Part shown: one piece after another, positions 48,514 to 58,640 of the stretch
Layout: each line of letters opens with the position of its first letter
Position numbering within the stretch: position 1 is the stretch's first letter
NCBI RefSeq assembly: GCF_009937975.1
Contig: NZ_AP018441.1
Coordinates: 3,286,001-3,350,000 of the forward strand
DNA length: 64,000 bases
Direction of reading: 5' to 3'
Origin: Undibacterium sp. YM2
GTDB lineage: Bacteria; Pseudomonadota; Gammaproteobacteria; Burkholderiales; Burkholderiaceae_D
The notes under the pieces: model-generated
Seen by the model: only the letters and a program-made list of their open reading frames with translations
What the model was told of the DNA's origin: nothing
Databases searched by the model: none
Position numbers and translations under genes: made by a program

Positions 48514-49634
48514 TTTTCCTTACCGCGCAAACCTGATTTAAAACGTACCCACAACATCAAAGGGTGCCAGCGGCTATTCACTTTCAAACGCCATAAAAAC
48601 ATGCAGAGAGTCAGGACAGCCACAAACAAGTGATGTGGCCACCAGGCCATGCCGAAACTGCTACGTTCCTGTACGACCAGCGCCTGCAGGATATTCGTGA
48701 CTGACAGGTAAATCACTACCAGCAGCAGCGCAACAATCAGATTGGCAGAGCGGCCGACACGCGGATTAACATAGCCCAGCGGGATAGCCAGCAGCAACAG
48801 CACCGCGCACATCAACGGCAAGGATATGCGCCACAACAGCTCGCCGAACTTGGTACTGTCCAGATTTTCCACCAAAGCTGTCAAGGGCATGGATTTGGCT
48901 GATTTGTCCCCGGCGATACTGGCATTCTGGCTGGATATCAGCACGCCATATTTTTCGAACTGCATCATCTGGAAATCAGGCGCAGTTGGCAAGCCGTCGT
49001 AGCGACGCCCTTTGCTCATGACCAGGAACTTGTCGCCAGCCTTGTCGATTTCCACCATGCCTTCTTTGGCAACGACGATACTGGAACGGCCATCTTTATA
49101 GGTATTGATGAAAATGTTTTGTACTTTACTGAGGTCGCCTGCCACTTCTTCGACAAAGAAAATGCGGTCAGATGAGGCAGACTCCTGGAACTTGCCCGGT
49201 GCCACCTTGGCAATATCAGAGCGTTTTTCAAAGCGCTCGCGGAATTCCACATTTTGTTGATTGGCCCAGGGAGTGACGATAAAACTCAGCAAGCCAGTCA
49301 GAATGACCAGCGGGCCGCCGAAGCGCAAAACCGGCTTTATCCATTGGGTCAGGCTCAGGCCAGAGGCAAACCAGACCACCATTTCAGAATCCTGGTAACT
49401 GCGGGTCACCACCAGCAAGACCGAGATAAAGCCCGTCAGCAGCAGCAAGATATGCATGTTCATCAATGCGGTAAACCCGATCAGGGCAACCACGTCAGCA
49501 GACGCAACCTTGCCTCCTGCGGCTTTTCCAAGGATGTTAATAAGCATCACGGAGATCGTGATGGTGAACAGAGTTGTGAAGACTGCGCCGGCGGCACTGT
49601 TTAATTCACGTCGAAGCGCGCGCTGAAAAATCAT
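48501..49634 (-). CDS. lptF: LPS export ABC transporter permease LptF
   Basis: 377-residue partner of LptG. Features: FQRALRRELNSAAGAVFTTLFTITISVMLINILG, DSEMVVWFASGLSLTQWIKPVLRFG, a periplasmic jellyroll (about 120-270) and the C-terminal helices (LLAIPLGYVNPRVGRSANL). First gene of lptF-lptG-cbiX. Divergent from pepA across 50 bases, an arrangement common in proteobacteria. Confidence 0.95.
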   Translation of the reverse strand: MIFQRALRRELNSAAGAVFTTLFTITISVMLINILGKAAGGKVASADVVALIGFTALMNMHILLLLTGFISVLLVVTRSYQDSEMVVWFASGLSLTQWIKPVLRFGGPLVILTGLLSFIVTPWANQQNVEFRERFEKRSDIAKVAPGKFQESASSDRIFFVEEVAGDLSKVQNIFINTYKDGRSSIVVAKEGMVEIDKAGDKFLVMSKGRRYDGLPTAPDFQMMQFEKYGVLISSQNASIAGDKSAKSMPLTALVENLDSTKFGELLWRISLPLMCAVLLLLAIPLGYVNPRVGRSANLIVALLLVVIYLSVTNILQALVVQERSSFGMAWWPHHLFVAVLTLCMFLWRLKVNSRWHPLMLWVRFKSGLRGKEKCPA

Positions 49635-49641
49635 GAGTAGG

Positions 49642-49649
49642 ATTATAAT
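49642..49649. promoter_or_regulatory. Shared -10-like ATTATAAT in the lptF/pepA divergent region
   Basis: ATTATAAT is palindromic and offers a TATAAT -10 box on both strands within the 50-base gap. For pepA it would give a leader of about 30 bases with GAGGAG. For lptF it would give an almost leaderless message. The -35 match is weak on both sides. Confidence 0.35.
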
Positions 49650-49684
49650 GTCTGTTTTACGAGACTTACAAAGAGGAGTAATAC

Positions 49685-51193
49685 GTGGACTTTAGCATAA
49701 AAACAATCGACGCAAAAAGTGCCTCGACTGCCCATAAAGCAATTAAGACAGGCTGCATCGTCGTTGGCGTCTATGAAAACAAGAAACTTTCTGCCGCTGC
49801 AGCAGGTCTGGACAAGTCCGGCGACATCGCCGCCGCCCTGAAATCTGGCGATATCACAGGCAAAGCGGGTACGTCCCTGCTGTTGCGCAAATTGGCTGAT
49901 GTGGCTGCAGAGCGCGTATTGCTGGTAGGTTTGGGTGAAGAAGCAGCTACCGTTGGCGAAAAAGCCTACAACCAGGCGGTACAGGCTGCTGCCCGTACCC
50001 TGGCTGGTCTGGGTGCCAATGATGCAGTCATCGCCCTGCCTGCGGTCAAAGACCGTGACCTGGGCTGGTCTGTACGCGCTACGGTGCTGGCTTTCCGTGA
50101 AAGCATTTTCCGTGCTGATGGCCTGAAAAGCAAAAAAGACCCCTCAACCACTGGCGTCAAAAAGGTTGCCATCGCTGTTGATGCTGCAGACGCAACTGCT
50201 GCCAAAAATGCACTTGTACAGAGCGTAGCCCTGGCCAATGGCATGGATTTGACCAAAGAACTGGGTAACCTGCCACCAAATATCTGCACACCAACGCACT
50301 TGGCCAATACGGCCAAGAAAATCGCTACCGACTACAAAATGGTCGCTGAAGTGCTGGACCGCAAACAGATACAAGCCCTCAAAATGGGTAGTTTCCTGTC
50401 TGTCACCAATGGCACGGTAGAGCCGCCGAAGTTCATCGTGCTCAAGCACAATGGCGGCAAAGTCAAGGATGCCCCAGTTGTTCTGGTCGGCAAAGGCATT
50501 ACTTTTGACTCCGGCGGCATCTCGCTGAAAGCCGGTGCAGGCATGGATGAGATGAAATACGACATGGGCGGTGCAGCTTCTGTGCTGGGTACCATGCGTG
50601 CCATCGGTGAAATGAAGCTGAAGCTGAACGTCATCGCCGTCATCCCTACTTGCGAAAACATGCCTTCTGGCAGCGCAACACGTCCTGGCGACATCGTCAC
50701 GTCCATGTCTGGTCAGACTATCGAAATCCTGAATACGGATGCCGAAGGTCGCCTGATCCTGTGTGACGCCCTGACATACGCAGAACGCTTCAAACCAGCA
50801 GCCGTAGTCGATGTGGCAACACTGACTGGTGCTTGCGTGACTTCCCTGGGTCACCATAATTCTGGCCTGTTCACCCGACATGATGAAGCGCATGACCAAC
50901 TGGCAGCAGAATTGCTGGCAGCGGGCAAGCAAACTGGCGATACAGCATGGCGCATGCCTATCGAAGAAGCGTATAACGAGCAACTGAAATCCAATTTTGC
51001 TGACATGGCAAACATTGGCGGACCAGCCGGTGGCAGTATCACGGCAGCCTGCTTCCTTGAACGTTACACCAAGAAATACACCTGGGCTCATCTGGATATC
51101 GCCGGCACAGCCTGGAAATCTGGTGCAGCCAAGGGCTCTACTGGCCGTCCAGTGCCTTTGTTGACGACATTCCTGATCAATCGCGCAGGCTGA
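49685..51193 (+). CDS. pepA: Leucyl aminopeptidase PepA (M17)
   Basis: 502-residue cytosolic, two-metal aminopeptidase. Catalytic domain motifs: [34 protein letters not shown] (metal Lys and Asp), [14 protein letters not shown] (the M17 signature with metal Asp and Glu, and catalytic Arg), [13 protein letters not shown]-terminal regulatory domain about 1-180. GTG start at 49685 with GAGGAG upstream. In some bacteria PepA also binds DNA; not judged here. A strong terminator follows. Confidence 0.96.
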   Translation: MDFSIKTIDAKSASTAHKAIKTGCIVVGVYENKKLSAAAAGLDKSGDIAAALKSGDITGKAGTSLLLRKLADVAAERVLLVGLGEEAATVGEKAYNQAVQAAARTLAGLGANDAVIALPAVKDRDLGWSVRATVLAFRESIFRADGLKSKKDPSTTGVKKVAIAVDAADATAAKNALVQSVALANGMDLTKELGNLPPNICTPTHLANTAKKIATDYKMVAEVLDRKQIQALKMGSFLSVTNGTVEPPKFIVLKHNGGKVKDAPVVLVGKGITFDSGGISLKAGAGMDEMKYDMGGAASVLGTMRAIGEMKLKLNVIAVIPTCENMPSGSATRPGDIVTSMSGQTIEILNTDAEGRLILCDALTYAERFKPAAVVDVATLTGACVTSLGHHNSGLFTRHDEAHDQLAAELLAAGKQTGDTAWRMPIEEAYNEQLKSNFADMANIGGPAGGSITAACFLERYTKKYTWAHLDIAGTAWKSGAAKGSTGRPVPLLTTFLINRAG

Positions 51194-51218
51194 TACTTGT
51201 CCGTGTTGAGATGAAATG

Positions 51219-51262
51219 AAAAAGCCGGGGTCTGATCTATTCAGACCCCGGCTTTATTTTTG
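51219..51262. terminator. Strong bidirectional terminator after pepA
   Basis: AAAGCCGGGGTCTGA / TCAGACCCCGGCTTT perfect long stem with a short ATCTAT-type loop and T/A runs at both sides, between the convergent pepA and solute-binding genes. Confidence 0.92.
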
Positions 51263-51268
51263 CTGTCA

Positions 51269-52153
51269 TCAGGGCTGGAACCAAAGCTCAGAGCGGCTGA
51301 GAGGCATGTTTGCAGGATTGAGAAAAGGGTTTTGCAATTCCAGCACCGTTCTTTGTTTCAGGGCGGCTCTTTGTATGGCGACCTGGTGATATTTGAGAAA
51401 AATTTTCTCGAACTGGCCATTACGCACCATATTTTCCAGCCCATTGTTCAGGTCTTCGGCAAACCGGCGCTTGCTGGGAGCGACAAAGAAGTAGTAGGCA
51501 GCAGGATAATGCAGGGCGATGTCCTGGCTGATGACAAGATTTTTACCGGCGTGCAATTCCTGTTCTTTCCAGATTTCCATGATAGACCTGGGAAAGTAAT
51601 CAAAGCGCCCGGCTTCCAGCATGCTGAACAAAGCTTCATAAGAATTAGCTGTATTTACCTTGAGACCATTGTGCTCAAGGATTTTGACGTCTGGCCAATC
51701 CTGCTCTTGCCCTGCAGAGTAGTTCTCCATGTCCCGCAAATTTCTGATGGTTTTGAACATCTGGCGGTTTTCACTGAGAACAAAGGGGATGCGCCAACCG
51801 AGCAAGCCTTTGTCTATCGGTATTTTAATGGCGATCAGCGCTTTTTCTCTTTCATCCGTGGACATGCTCCACAAGAGATCAACTTGACCCGTGCCATATT
51901 TCATCTCATGCACGGCCCGGCCTTGCTGCATGGTCGCCTTGCTAGGTACTAGCTGGTACTTATTGGCGGACGAAGCCAGGGCCTCGGCCAGTAATTCGTG
52001 GATATAATCAAAATGACTATCTGTCTTGGCCGCTGGACGTGGGTAACGTATGACTGTGATATCTGCATAGACAGCCCGGGTGCCAAAGATCAACATGGCG
52101 GTAAACAGGATTACTGAGCACTTGCGCATAGTGTGTCTAAAAAGGAAGCTCAT
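51269..52153 (-). CDS. Orphan family-3-like solute-binding protein
   Basis: 294-residue exported protein with a signal peptide (CSVILFTAMLIFGTRAVYA) and a two-lobe periplasmic-binding fold (FDYIHELLAEAL, GTGQVDLLWSMSTDEREKAL, SYEALFSMLEAGRFDYFPRS, YYFFVAPSKRRFAEDLNNGLENM). No transport genes beside it. Proteins of this type are scattered singly in Oxalobacteraceae genomes. The start could also be the ATG eight codons later (52129). Ligand unknown. Confidence 0.72.
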   Translation of the reverse strand: MSFLFRHTMRKCSVILFTAMLIFGTRAVYADITVIRYPRPAAKTDSHFDYIHELLAEALASSANKYQLVPSKATMQQGRAVHEMKYGTGQVDLLWSMSTDEREKALIAIKIPIDKGLLGWRIPFVLSENRQMFKTIRNLRDMENYSAGQEQDWPDVKILEHNGLKVNTANSYEALFSMLEAGRFDYFPRSIMEIWKEQELHAGKNLVISQDIALHYPAAYYFFVAPSKRRFAEDLNNGLENMVRNGQFEKIFLKYHQVAIQRAALKQRTVLELQNPFLNPANMPLSRSELWFQP

Positions 52154-52386
52154 CGCTGCATTTTAGTCTCTTTCCAAGATGAAATAAATTGCAGGCACAA
52201 TGAAAAAGTCAAAGATTGAAAAGTCTTATCACCCAATGCAAGCTGGTTTGCGTGCTAGTAAATATCCCTTGAATTCCAAACTCACAACATCGTATAAAAT
52301 ACCATGCGTATAAACTCGTTTAACACCTCAGACCAGCTTACCGGTAAATTGAACGACACCTCACACTAAAATAAGTAAAAACACAC

Positions 52387-53151
52387 ATGAAATTAGTCAC
52401 CTGGAACGTAAACTCCCTGAAAGTCAGACTGCCACAAGTCTTGCAATGGCTGGAAACCAATCCTGTCGATGTGCTGTGCATACAGGAAACCAAGCTCACC
52501 GACGACAAGTTCCCTCAGGCAGAGATAGAAGCGGCAGGTTATCACGTCGCTTTTACTGGTCAGAAAACCTATAACGGTGTGGCGATTTTATCGAAACACG
52601 CTATGACGGATATACAAAAGAATAATCCGCAGTTTGAAGATGAACAGCAACGCATCATTGCCGCCACCATAGAAGGCATACGCGTCATCTGTGCCTATGT
52701 GCCGAATGGCCAGGCGCCGGATTCAGACAAGTTCCAGTACAAATTGAAATGGTTTGCGGCATTGGAAAACTGGGTCAGGGAAGAAATGACACGCCATCCC
52801 AAACTGGCTGTATTGGGTGACTACAACATCGCCCCGGAAGACCGGGATGTGCATGATCCTGCCGCCTGGGTGGGCATGAACCTGGTATCACCAGAAGAAA
52901 GGGCGGCGCTAACAAGCCTAATGAGCCTGGGGCTGAGTGACAGCTTCCGCCAGTTTGAGCAGGCAGAAAAATCCTTTAGCTGGTGGGATTATCGTGCTCT
53001 CGGTTTCCGTCTGAATAAAGGTGTACGCATAGACCATATCCTGCTGTCCGCAGAATTGGCGAAGCAGTGCACCTCCTGCGTTATCGACCGCGTACCACGC
53101 AAGTGGGAGCAACCATCGGATCATGCGCCGGTGATTGCTACCCTGGCTTGA
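52387..53151 (+). CDS. xth: Exodeoxyribonuclease III (AP endonuclease)
   Basis: 254-residue Mg-dependent DNA repair nuclease of the exonuclease III/APE1 family. Catalytic motifs: LVTWNVNSLKVRL, CIQETKL (metal Glu), LGDYNIAPEDRDVHDP (Asp and Asn), RIDHILLS and the terminal SDHAPV (catalytic His). It processes abasic sites and 3' blocks. Isolated gene; ends 40 bases from the convergent chemoreceptor. Confidence 0.95.
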   Translation: MKLVTWNVNSLKVRLPQVLQWLETNPVDVLCIQETKLTDDKFPQAEIEAAGYHVAFTGQKTYNGVAILSKHAMTDIQKNNPQFEDEQQRIIAATIEGIRVICAYVPNGQAPDSDKFQYKLKWFAALENWVREEMTRHPKLAVLGDYNIAPEDRDVHDPAAWVGMNLVSPEERAALTSLMSLGLSDSFRQFEQAEKSFSWWDYRALGFRLNKGVRIDHILLSAELAKQCTSCVIDRVPRKWEQPSDHAPVIATLA

Positions 53152-53191
53152 GCTTTAGTCAACAAATTCAACAAATTTTTCGTCAACAAGT

Positions 53192-55072
53192 TTAATCGTC
53201 ATATCCCAGACTGGGTGCAGAAGCCTTATTCTTCGCCCAGCTTGATTTGGCCGACGCTATACGGGGACCAGAAGCTGAATCTTCCATACGGAAGGCCGAC
53301 ATTGCAGTTTTCAACAAGTTGGCCTGCTCTTCCAGTGAGCCTGCCGCCGCAGCAGCTTCTTCTACCAAGGCAGCGTTTTGCTGGGTTGCCTCATCCATGT
53401 GCGCCAGCGCCACATTGACCTGCTGAATACCATCGCTTTGCTCTACCGAGGCAGTGGTAATTTCATTGATGATGGCAGCAACCTGATCAACCGCAGAGAC
53501 GATGCGATTCATGGCTGCACCAGCTTTATCCACCAGCTCTGAGCCTTCGCTGACTTTATTGACCGAATCTTCAATCAGGTTCTTGATCTCTTGCGCCGCA
53601 GCAGCACTGCGTTGTGCCAGGGTGCGCACCTCACTGGCAACCACCGCAAAGCCACGCCCCTGCTCACCTGCCCTGGCCGCTTCCACCGCCGCATTTAAAG
53701 CGAGGATATTGGTCTGGAAGGCGATACCTTCGATGACGCTGATGATATCGACAATCTTGCGTGAACTGTCACTGATACCTTGCATGGTCGTGACCACCTT
53801 GCCCACCACCTCGCCGCCCTGGGTTGCGACATCTGAGGCGTTGACCGCCATCCTATTGGCTTCGCGAGCATTGTCAGCATTATTGCGTACGGCCTCGGTC
53901 AGTTCTTCCATGCTTGCTGCAGTCTCTTCCAGCGAAGATGCCTGTTGCTCGGTACGGCCAGACAAATCCATATTGCCAGTCGCAATTTCTGTCGCACCGA
54001 CAGTAATGGAATCGGTCGCCTTGCGTACATCGACAACCATGACGCGCAATTGCTCAAGGAAGCGATTGAAGGCCGATGCAGTCTGGGCCACTTCATCATC
54101 GCCTTCGACATCTATCTTACGGCTCAGATCACCGCCACCAGCGGCGATGTCTGACATCGCATCGCGCACCCTTTGTAAGCCAGCCAGCATGCGGCCCACC
54201 AGCAAGGTGGTCAAAGGCATGATCACACCCAGCAAGATCAACAGGACAACGGCTGAGAGTATCAGCAACTGATCCAGGGCTTCCAGCGCTTTTTTCTTGT
54301 CTATGACCAGTGCCAGGTAAATATCAGAACCGGTAATTTGTTGCAAAAGCATGAAATGCGCTTTGCCGCCTATCTCGGTCAATATCGGGTCTTTTTGTTT
54401 GGACAGGTTAGCCAGATTATCCAGTGCCAGATCAGGGGTAATTTCCTTTGCCATTTTCATGACCCTGGCCTGATCTGCATGTGCCAGCACCTGGCCGCTC
54501 TTGTCCAGCAAGAAGGCATAACCGCCGCCCGCCAGTTTGATGGTCAAAATCTGGTCAACAATCTTGGTCAGGAAAACATCAGCACCCACCACGCCGCCCT
54601 CACCGCCTTTGACAGGTGCGGCAAAAGTGATCATCAGGCCAGGTGGCGCGACGCCCATATAAGGCGATGTGACGATGGGCTTTTTGGCTTCCATGGCAGC
54701 TTTGTACCATGGGCGCACGGTAGGGTCGAAACCAGCAGGTGGAGGGTCAGGCGGGATATTCGTGAACTGCTTGTCAGGCTGGCCTTGATACACACTGAGA
54801 AAACTGCCACCGCCACGCATCATGGTCAGACTGGCCTGCAAATCTGCGCCATTACCCAGGCCTTGCGACAAACTGTCCATCATGGACAAATTGGTTTGTA
54901 TCCAGTTACTCAGTACAGCGTTATAGCCAGCAGCAACACCACGCATTTCGTTATTCAGGTCATTCTCTATCTGGGATTTCATCCTCAGATAACTGCCTAT
55001 AGTCAGGACTATGGTACAAATTGCGAGCAATAATCCTATTACAAAAATGAGTCTGGCCTTGAGTGATTTCAT
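53192..55072 (-). CDS. Methyl-accepting chemotaxis protein with Cache sensor
   Basis: 626-residue chemoreceptor. TM1 (about 5-27), a periplasmic dCache-like sensor (about 35-275; [22 protein letters not shown] and [18 protein letters not shown] are Cache landmarks), TM2 (about 280-302), HAMP ([30 protein letters not shown]), and the signalling domain with tip [45 protein letters not shown]. No CheR pentapeptide at the C-terminus. Start at 55072 is preceded by GGGGAAGC; the frame to 55150 would precede the signal anchor. Ligand probably an amino acid or carboxylate. Confidence 0.93.
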   Translation of the reverse strand: MKSLKARLIFVIGLLLAICTIVLTIGSYLRMKSQIENDLNNEMRGVAAGYNAVLSNWIQTNLSMMDSLSQGLGNGADLQASLTMMRGGGSFLSVYQGQPDKQFTNIPPDPPPAGFDPTVRPWYKAAMEAKKPIVTSPYMGVAPPGLMITFAAPVKGGEGGVVGADVFLTKIVDQILTIKLAGGGYAFLLDKSGQVLAHADQARVMKMAKEITPDLALDNLANLSKQKDPILTEIGGKAHFMLLQQITGSDIYLALVIDKKKALEALDQLLILSAVVLLILLGVIMPLTTLLVGRMLAGLQRVRDAMSDIAAGGGDLSRKIDVEGDDEVAQTASAFNRFLEQLRVMVVDVRKATDSITVGATEIATGNMDLSGRTEQQASSLEETAASMEELTEAVRNNADNAREANRMAVNASDVATQGGEVVGKVVTTMQGISDSSRKIVDIISVIEGIAFQTNILALNAAVEAARAGEQGRGFAVVASEVRTLAQRSAAAAQEIKNLIEDSVNKVSEGSELVDKAGAAMNRIVSAVDQVAAIINEITTASVEQSDGIQQVNVALAHMDEATQQNAALVEEAAAAAGSLEEQANLLKTAMSAFRMEDSASGPRIASAKSSWAKNKASAPSLGYDD

Positions 55073-55371
55073 AGCTTCCCCTGAGTACGGATATGAATAA
55101 GTGACGAGACTTTGCCCAAGCAAATCCTGATGCGCACCTATACGCACCAAGAAAAGCTCAATGCCCTACAACAATATTACGCCGCAGACTACGCTATGTG
55201 AGAAAAAATTTATCCGATTTATTACTTTGTAAAACAAGTTCACAAGTCTGTCGGTTTGCAACATCAATCCGGCTTAAATCAACTTGATTAAATTCTTGCT
55301 CACAGACAAGGAAATGCGACTAGGCTTTTTAAGGCTGCCGCTTTACACTGTGCATTTCCCTGGAGTCAACA

Positions 55372-55881
55372 ATGATCATCATCACGACAGAAAGACTCAG
55401 TCTGCGCACTATCACAACAGATGATGCGGCGTTTTATCTGACACTGGTGAATGATCCTGCCTTTATCACCAACATACGTGACAAGGGCATACGCACGCTG
55501 GAAGAAGCAAGGACAGATATCATCAATGGCCCCATGGCAAACCAGGAAAAGATAGGTTTTAGCCTGTATGTGATGGAACGCAAGGAAGACGGGCAGGCAA
55601 TCGGCCTGTGTGGCCTGGTCAAGCGGGAAACCTTGAAGAATGTGGATATAGGTTATGCCCTGTTACCGCAATTTACAGGACAGGGCTATGCCAGGGAGGC
55701 CGCCAGGGCGACGCTGGATTACGCGCATACGCATTTGCGCATAAGCAAACTGGCTGGCATTACTTCACCTGACAATGGCCCTTCCAATCAATTATTACAA
55801 GACCTGGGCTTTCAGCTGGAAGCTGTGGTGGTATTGGCAGGTGAAAGCAGAGATACCAATTTATATGGGTATGAGTTTTAA
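55372..55881 (+). CDS. GNAT-family N-acetyltransferase (RimJ/RimL-like)
   Basis: 169 residues with the GNAT fold of the RimJ/RimL type: TERLSLRTITTDDAAFYLTLVND at the start, GLCGLVKRETLKNVDIGYALLPQFTGQGYAREAARATLDYA with the acetyl-CoA loop (Q-x-x-G-x-G/A), and GITSPDNGPSNQLLQDLGF. Acetyl acceptor unknown. Stands alone between the chemoreceptor and the cyanophycin-linked DUF1854 gene. Confidence 0.88.
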   Translation: MIIITTERLSLRTITTDDAAFYLTLVNDPAFITNIRDKGIRTLEEARTDIINGPMANQEKIGFSLYVMERKEDGQAIGLCGLVKRETLKNVDIGYALLPQFTGQGYAREAARATLDYAHTHLRISKLAGITSPDNGPSNQLLQDLGFQLEAVVVLAGESRDTNLYGYEF

Positions 55882-55910
55882 ATTGGCATCCATGTGATCA
55901 CAAAGAAGCA

Positions 55911-56381
55911 TTACAAGAAGCGGTCGAGTATCTTGCGGCTGTGCTTGTCTATCTCATACATGTCACGTATCAGGAATTGTATGCCGTGATTGTCGGTAAT
56001 CAATAGCGATGTCTTGCCGATGCGGCGTATGTCTTCATCACCCTTGAGGACAAAATCAGTCTCGCCGCGGTCGGTTGCTACCTTCCAGGTACATGGCAGG
56101 GCAAAGCTGGTAACGCTGATGATGTTGCTGATCTCGGGCATGAATTCGCGCCCTTCGAGCTCTTCCAGTACCAGTTCACGCGCATCCGCCGGCAGGTCAT
56201 CTAGCTGGTCTATCCATGCTACTTCGCGCCCGTCTGTCAAGACCAGGGAAATACCTTTCAATGGTGACTGGATAGGAAATGCCCGCACCGGACTGACACC
56301 CTCAAATACTTCGTCATCCTCATTACTGAGTATCAGTTTGCCGAAAGAATTGCGGGTCAGGGTAAATTTTGTTGTTGTCAT
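55911..56381 (-). CDS. DUF1854 protein of the cyanophycin locus
   Basis: 156 residues. DUF1854 pattern: NEDDEVFEGVSPVRAFPIQSPLKGISLVLTDGREVAWIDQLDDLPADARELVLEELEGREFMPEI, then WKVATDRGETDFVLKGDEDIRRI and HGIQFLIRDMYEIDKHSRKILDRFL. A soluble beta-rich protein of unknown activity. It lies three bases after the ABC exporter gene and opposite two cyanophycin synthetase genes. In Burkholderiales annotations this quartet recurs, so a role in cyanophycin handling is likely, but the biochemistry is undetermined. Confidence 0.85.
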   Translation of the reverse strand: MTTTKFTLTRNSFGKLILSNEDDEVFEGVSPVRAFPIQSPLKGISLVLTDGREVAWIDQLDDLPADARELVLEELEGREFMPEISNIISVTSFALPCTWKVATDRGETDFVLKGDEDIRRIGKTSLLITDNHGIQFLIRDMYEIDKHSRKILDRFL

Positions 56382-56384
56382 GTT

Positions 56385-58640
56385 TTACTCCTCGACCAAT
56401 TCAGCATTACGGGCTTGCGCCTGATAGAGATTATAGTAAGCACCTTCTTTAGCCATCAGTTCATCATGGCTGCCCACTTCGACTACCTGTCCCCTGTCGA
56501 GGACAACCAGACGATCTGCCTTGTGCAAGGTAGACAATCTATGCGCAATCGCGATCGTGGTACGACCTTGCACCAGGTTATCAAGGGCTTTCTGGATTTC
56601 TTTTTCTGTTTGTGAATCGACAGAAGAAGTCGCTTCATCCATGATCAGGATACGCGGATCTATCAGCAAGGCGCGGGCAATCGAAATACGCTGGCGCTCA
56701 CCGCCCGACAAGCCCTGACCTCGCTCACCGACCATGGAGTCATAACCCTGCGGCAGACGCAAGATGAACTCATGCGCATGGGCAGCACGGGCAGCGGCGA
56801 TGATTTCATCCCTGGTGGCATCTGGTTTGCCATAGGCGATATTTTCGGCAATCGTGCCAAAGAACAGGAAAGGTTCCTGCAAGACCAGGCCGATATTGCT
56901 GCGGTAGTCAGATACGGCGAAAGAGCGTATATCAACACCATCGAGCAAAATCGCCCCTTCAGACACGTCATAGAAGCGGCAAATCAGGTTCACCAGGGTG
57001 CTCTTGCCAGAACCGCTGTGGCCGACCAGACCTATCATTTCACCGGGCTTGATACTGAGATTGATACCGCGATTGACAGCGCGGTTGCCATAACGGAAAC
57101 CGACTTCACGCAATTCTATCTGGCCTTTGATTTCTTTTACTTTTACCGGATTTTGCGGATCAGGCACGCTCGATACATGGTCAAGAATGTCAAAAATACG
57201 CTTGGCAGCCGAGGCAGATTTCTGCGTCACGGATACGATGCGGCTCATGGAGTCAATACGGCCATAGAAATTACTGATGAAAGCCACAGCGGCTACCAGA
57301 GAGCCGACGGTGATATCGCCTTTTGAAATCTGCCAGATACCAAAACCCCAGACCACCAGAATACCGAGATCTGTGAGGAATGATACCGTTGGTGAAAACA
57401 GCGACCAGACCTTGTTGAGCTTGTCGTTAACCGCCAGATTATGCTTATTGGCTTCACGGAAGCGGGCAGCCTCACGCTTTTCCTGCGCAAAGGCTTTGAC
57501 CACACGTATGCCTGGAATAGTATCAGCCAGGACATTGGTGACCTCACCCCATACCCTGTCTATCTTTTCAAAACCGGTACGCAATTTGTCACGCACCAGA
57601 TGGATCATCCAGGCAATGAATGGCAGTGGCAACAAGGTCACCAGGGCCAGCTTGGTATTGATCTGCAACAGGAAACCGGCTGTCATGATGAACATCAACA
57701 CGTCCGTCGCAAAATCCAGCAAGTGCAGCGACAGATAAACGCAAATGCGGTCACTTTCGCTACCTATGCGCGACATCAGGTCACCGGTACGTTTGCCGCC
57801 AAAATATTCGAGAGACAATTTCAGCAAATGCTCATAGGTAGCAGTACGCAAATCTGCGCCTATGCGTTCTGACACCAGCGCCAGGATATACGTCTTGCCC
57901 CAGCTTAGCAGCCACGCAATCACGGCTGAGCCAAGCAGACCGCCGATATAAAACACCACCAGTTTGGGATCAACATGCGCACCGTTTTGATAGGGAATCA
58001 AGACCTCATCCGTCAGCGGCTTGGTCAGGTAACGCGGGATCATGTGCGCAGCCGTACCAAGCAACATCAGCGTGAAGCCTATGAACAGTTGCAAGCGGTA
58101 AGGATGGGCAAAGCGCCACAGCCGCAACAGCGTCCATGTCGATGGCGGTGTATAGATGACCTTGGTGCAGACAGGGCATTCTTCCTGGTCCGGTTCCAGT
58201 ACAGCTTTACAGCTGGGGCAAATATTTTGCTCTGCCCGCACAACCGGCTTGCCAGTAATATGACTTTGTAATTGTTCCTTGAACTGGTCCAGCAGGCGTA
58301 TCGCATGCAGATTCTGACCAAGTGTAAAACGCCAGCTCCCTTGCAAGCCCTGTTCATCGACGAGTTCCAGGTGGCCAACACCGGCATGATCATGATGACT
58401 TAATTGCAAGCCCTGGCGAAAATACCATGCTTTCCAGTCTGTTTCACCTGGGGACCTGACCAGCAAGCGCTGGTCTGTAACTACCAGCAAGCCCTTGCGG
58501 AAGCGAAGTTTGTTGTCAAGGTCAACCTCCAGGGCAGTTAAAACGTTCTCGCCTCTGGCGATCTGACTGTTCAGATCAGCCTGCCAGGATACTGGAATTG
58601 ATGCAACTGGCTGCTCGGGACTGAATTGTGTTGTGGTCAT
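56385..58640 (-). CDS. Cyanophycin-locus ABC exporter with PH-like and zinc-ribbon N-terminus
   Basis: 751-residue half-transporter. Residues about 1-135 are a soluble beta-rich region reminiscent of PH/GRAM domains (FRKGLLVVTDQRLLVRSPGETDWKAWYF). Residues 141-158 form a zinc ribbon (Cys 141, 144, 155, 158). Six transmembrane helices follow (about 185-460), then an ABC domain with Walker A GHSGSGKSTLVNL, signature LSGGERQRISIARALL, Walker B ILIMDEATSSVDS and the H-loop AIAHRLSTL. The TM-ABC part resembles lipid or peptide exporters (MsbA type) and should work as a homodimer. The N-terminal additions are unusual. Divergent from cphA' and followed by DUF1854. Confidence 0.88.
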   Translation of the reverse strand: MTTTQFSPEQPVASIPVSWQADLNSQIARGENVLTALEVDLDNKLRFRKGLLVVTDQRLLVRSPGETDWKAWYFRQGLQLSHHDHAGVGHLELVDEQGLQGSWRFTLGQNLHAIRLLDQFKEQLQSHITGKPVVRAEQNICPSCKAVLEPDQEECPVCTKVIYTPPSTWTLLRLWRFAHPYRLQLFIGFTLMLLGTAAHMIPRYLTKPLTDEVLIPYQNGAHVDPKLVVFYIGGLLGSAVIAWLLSWGKTYILALVSERIGADLRTATYEHLLKLSLEYFGGKRTGDLMSRIGSESDRICVYLSLHLLDFATDVLMFIMTAGFLLQINTKLALVTLLPLPFIAWMIHLVRDKLRTGFEKIDRVWGEVTNVLADTIPGIRVVKAFAQEKREAARFREANKHNLAVNDKLNKVWSLFSPTVSFLTDLGILVVWGFGIWQISKGDITVGSLVAAVAFISNFYGRIDSMSRIVSVTQKSASAAKRIFDILDHVSSVPDPQNPVKVKEIKGQIELREVGFRYGNRAVNRGINLSIKPGEMIGLVGHSGSGKSTLVNLICRFYDVSEGAILLDGVDIRSFAVSDYRSNIGLVLQEPFLFFGTIAENIAYGKPDATRDEIIAAARAAHAHEFILRLPQGYDSMVGERGQGLSGGERQRISIARALLIDPRILIMDEATSSVDSQTEKEIQKALDNLVQGRTTIAIAHRLSTLHKADRLVVLDRGQVVEVGSHDELMAKEGAYYNLYQAQARNAELVEE

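Noticed and set aside
50144..51091. 315-codon minus-strand frame inside pepA
   Set aside because: Antisense to the intact M17 aminopeptidase; composition is that of a reversed gene (Cys/His/Gln-rich) with no family features.
53502..54272. 256-codon plus-strand frame opposite the Cache chemoreceptor
   Set aside because: Antisense to the conserved signalling domain; no start signal or domain.
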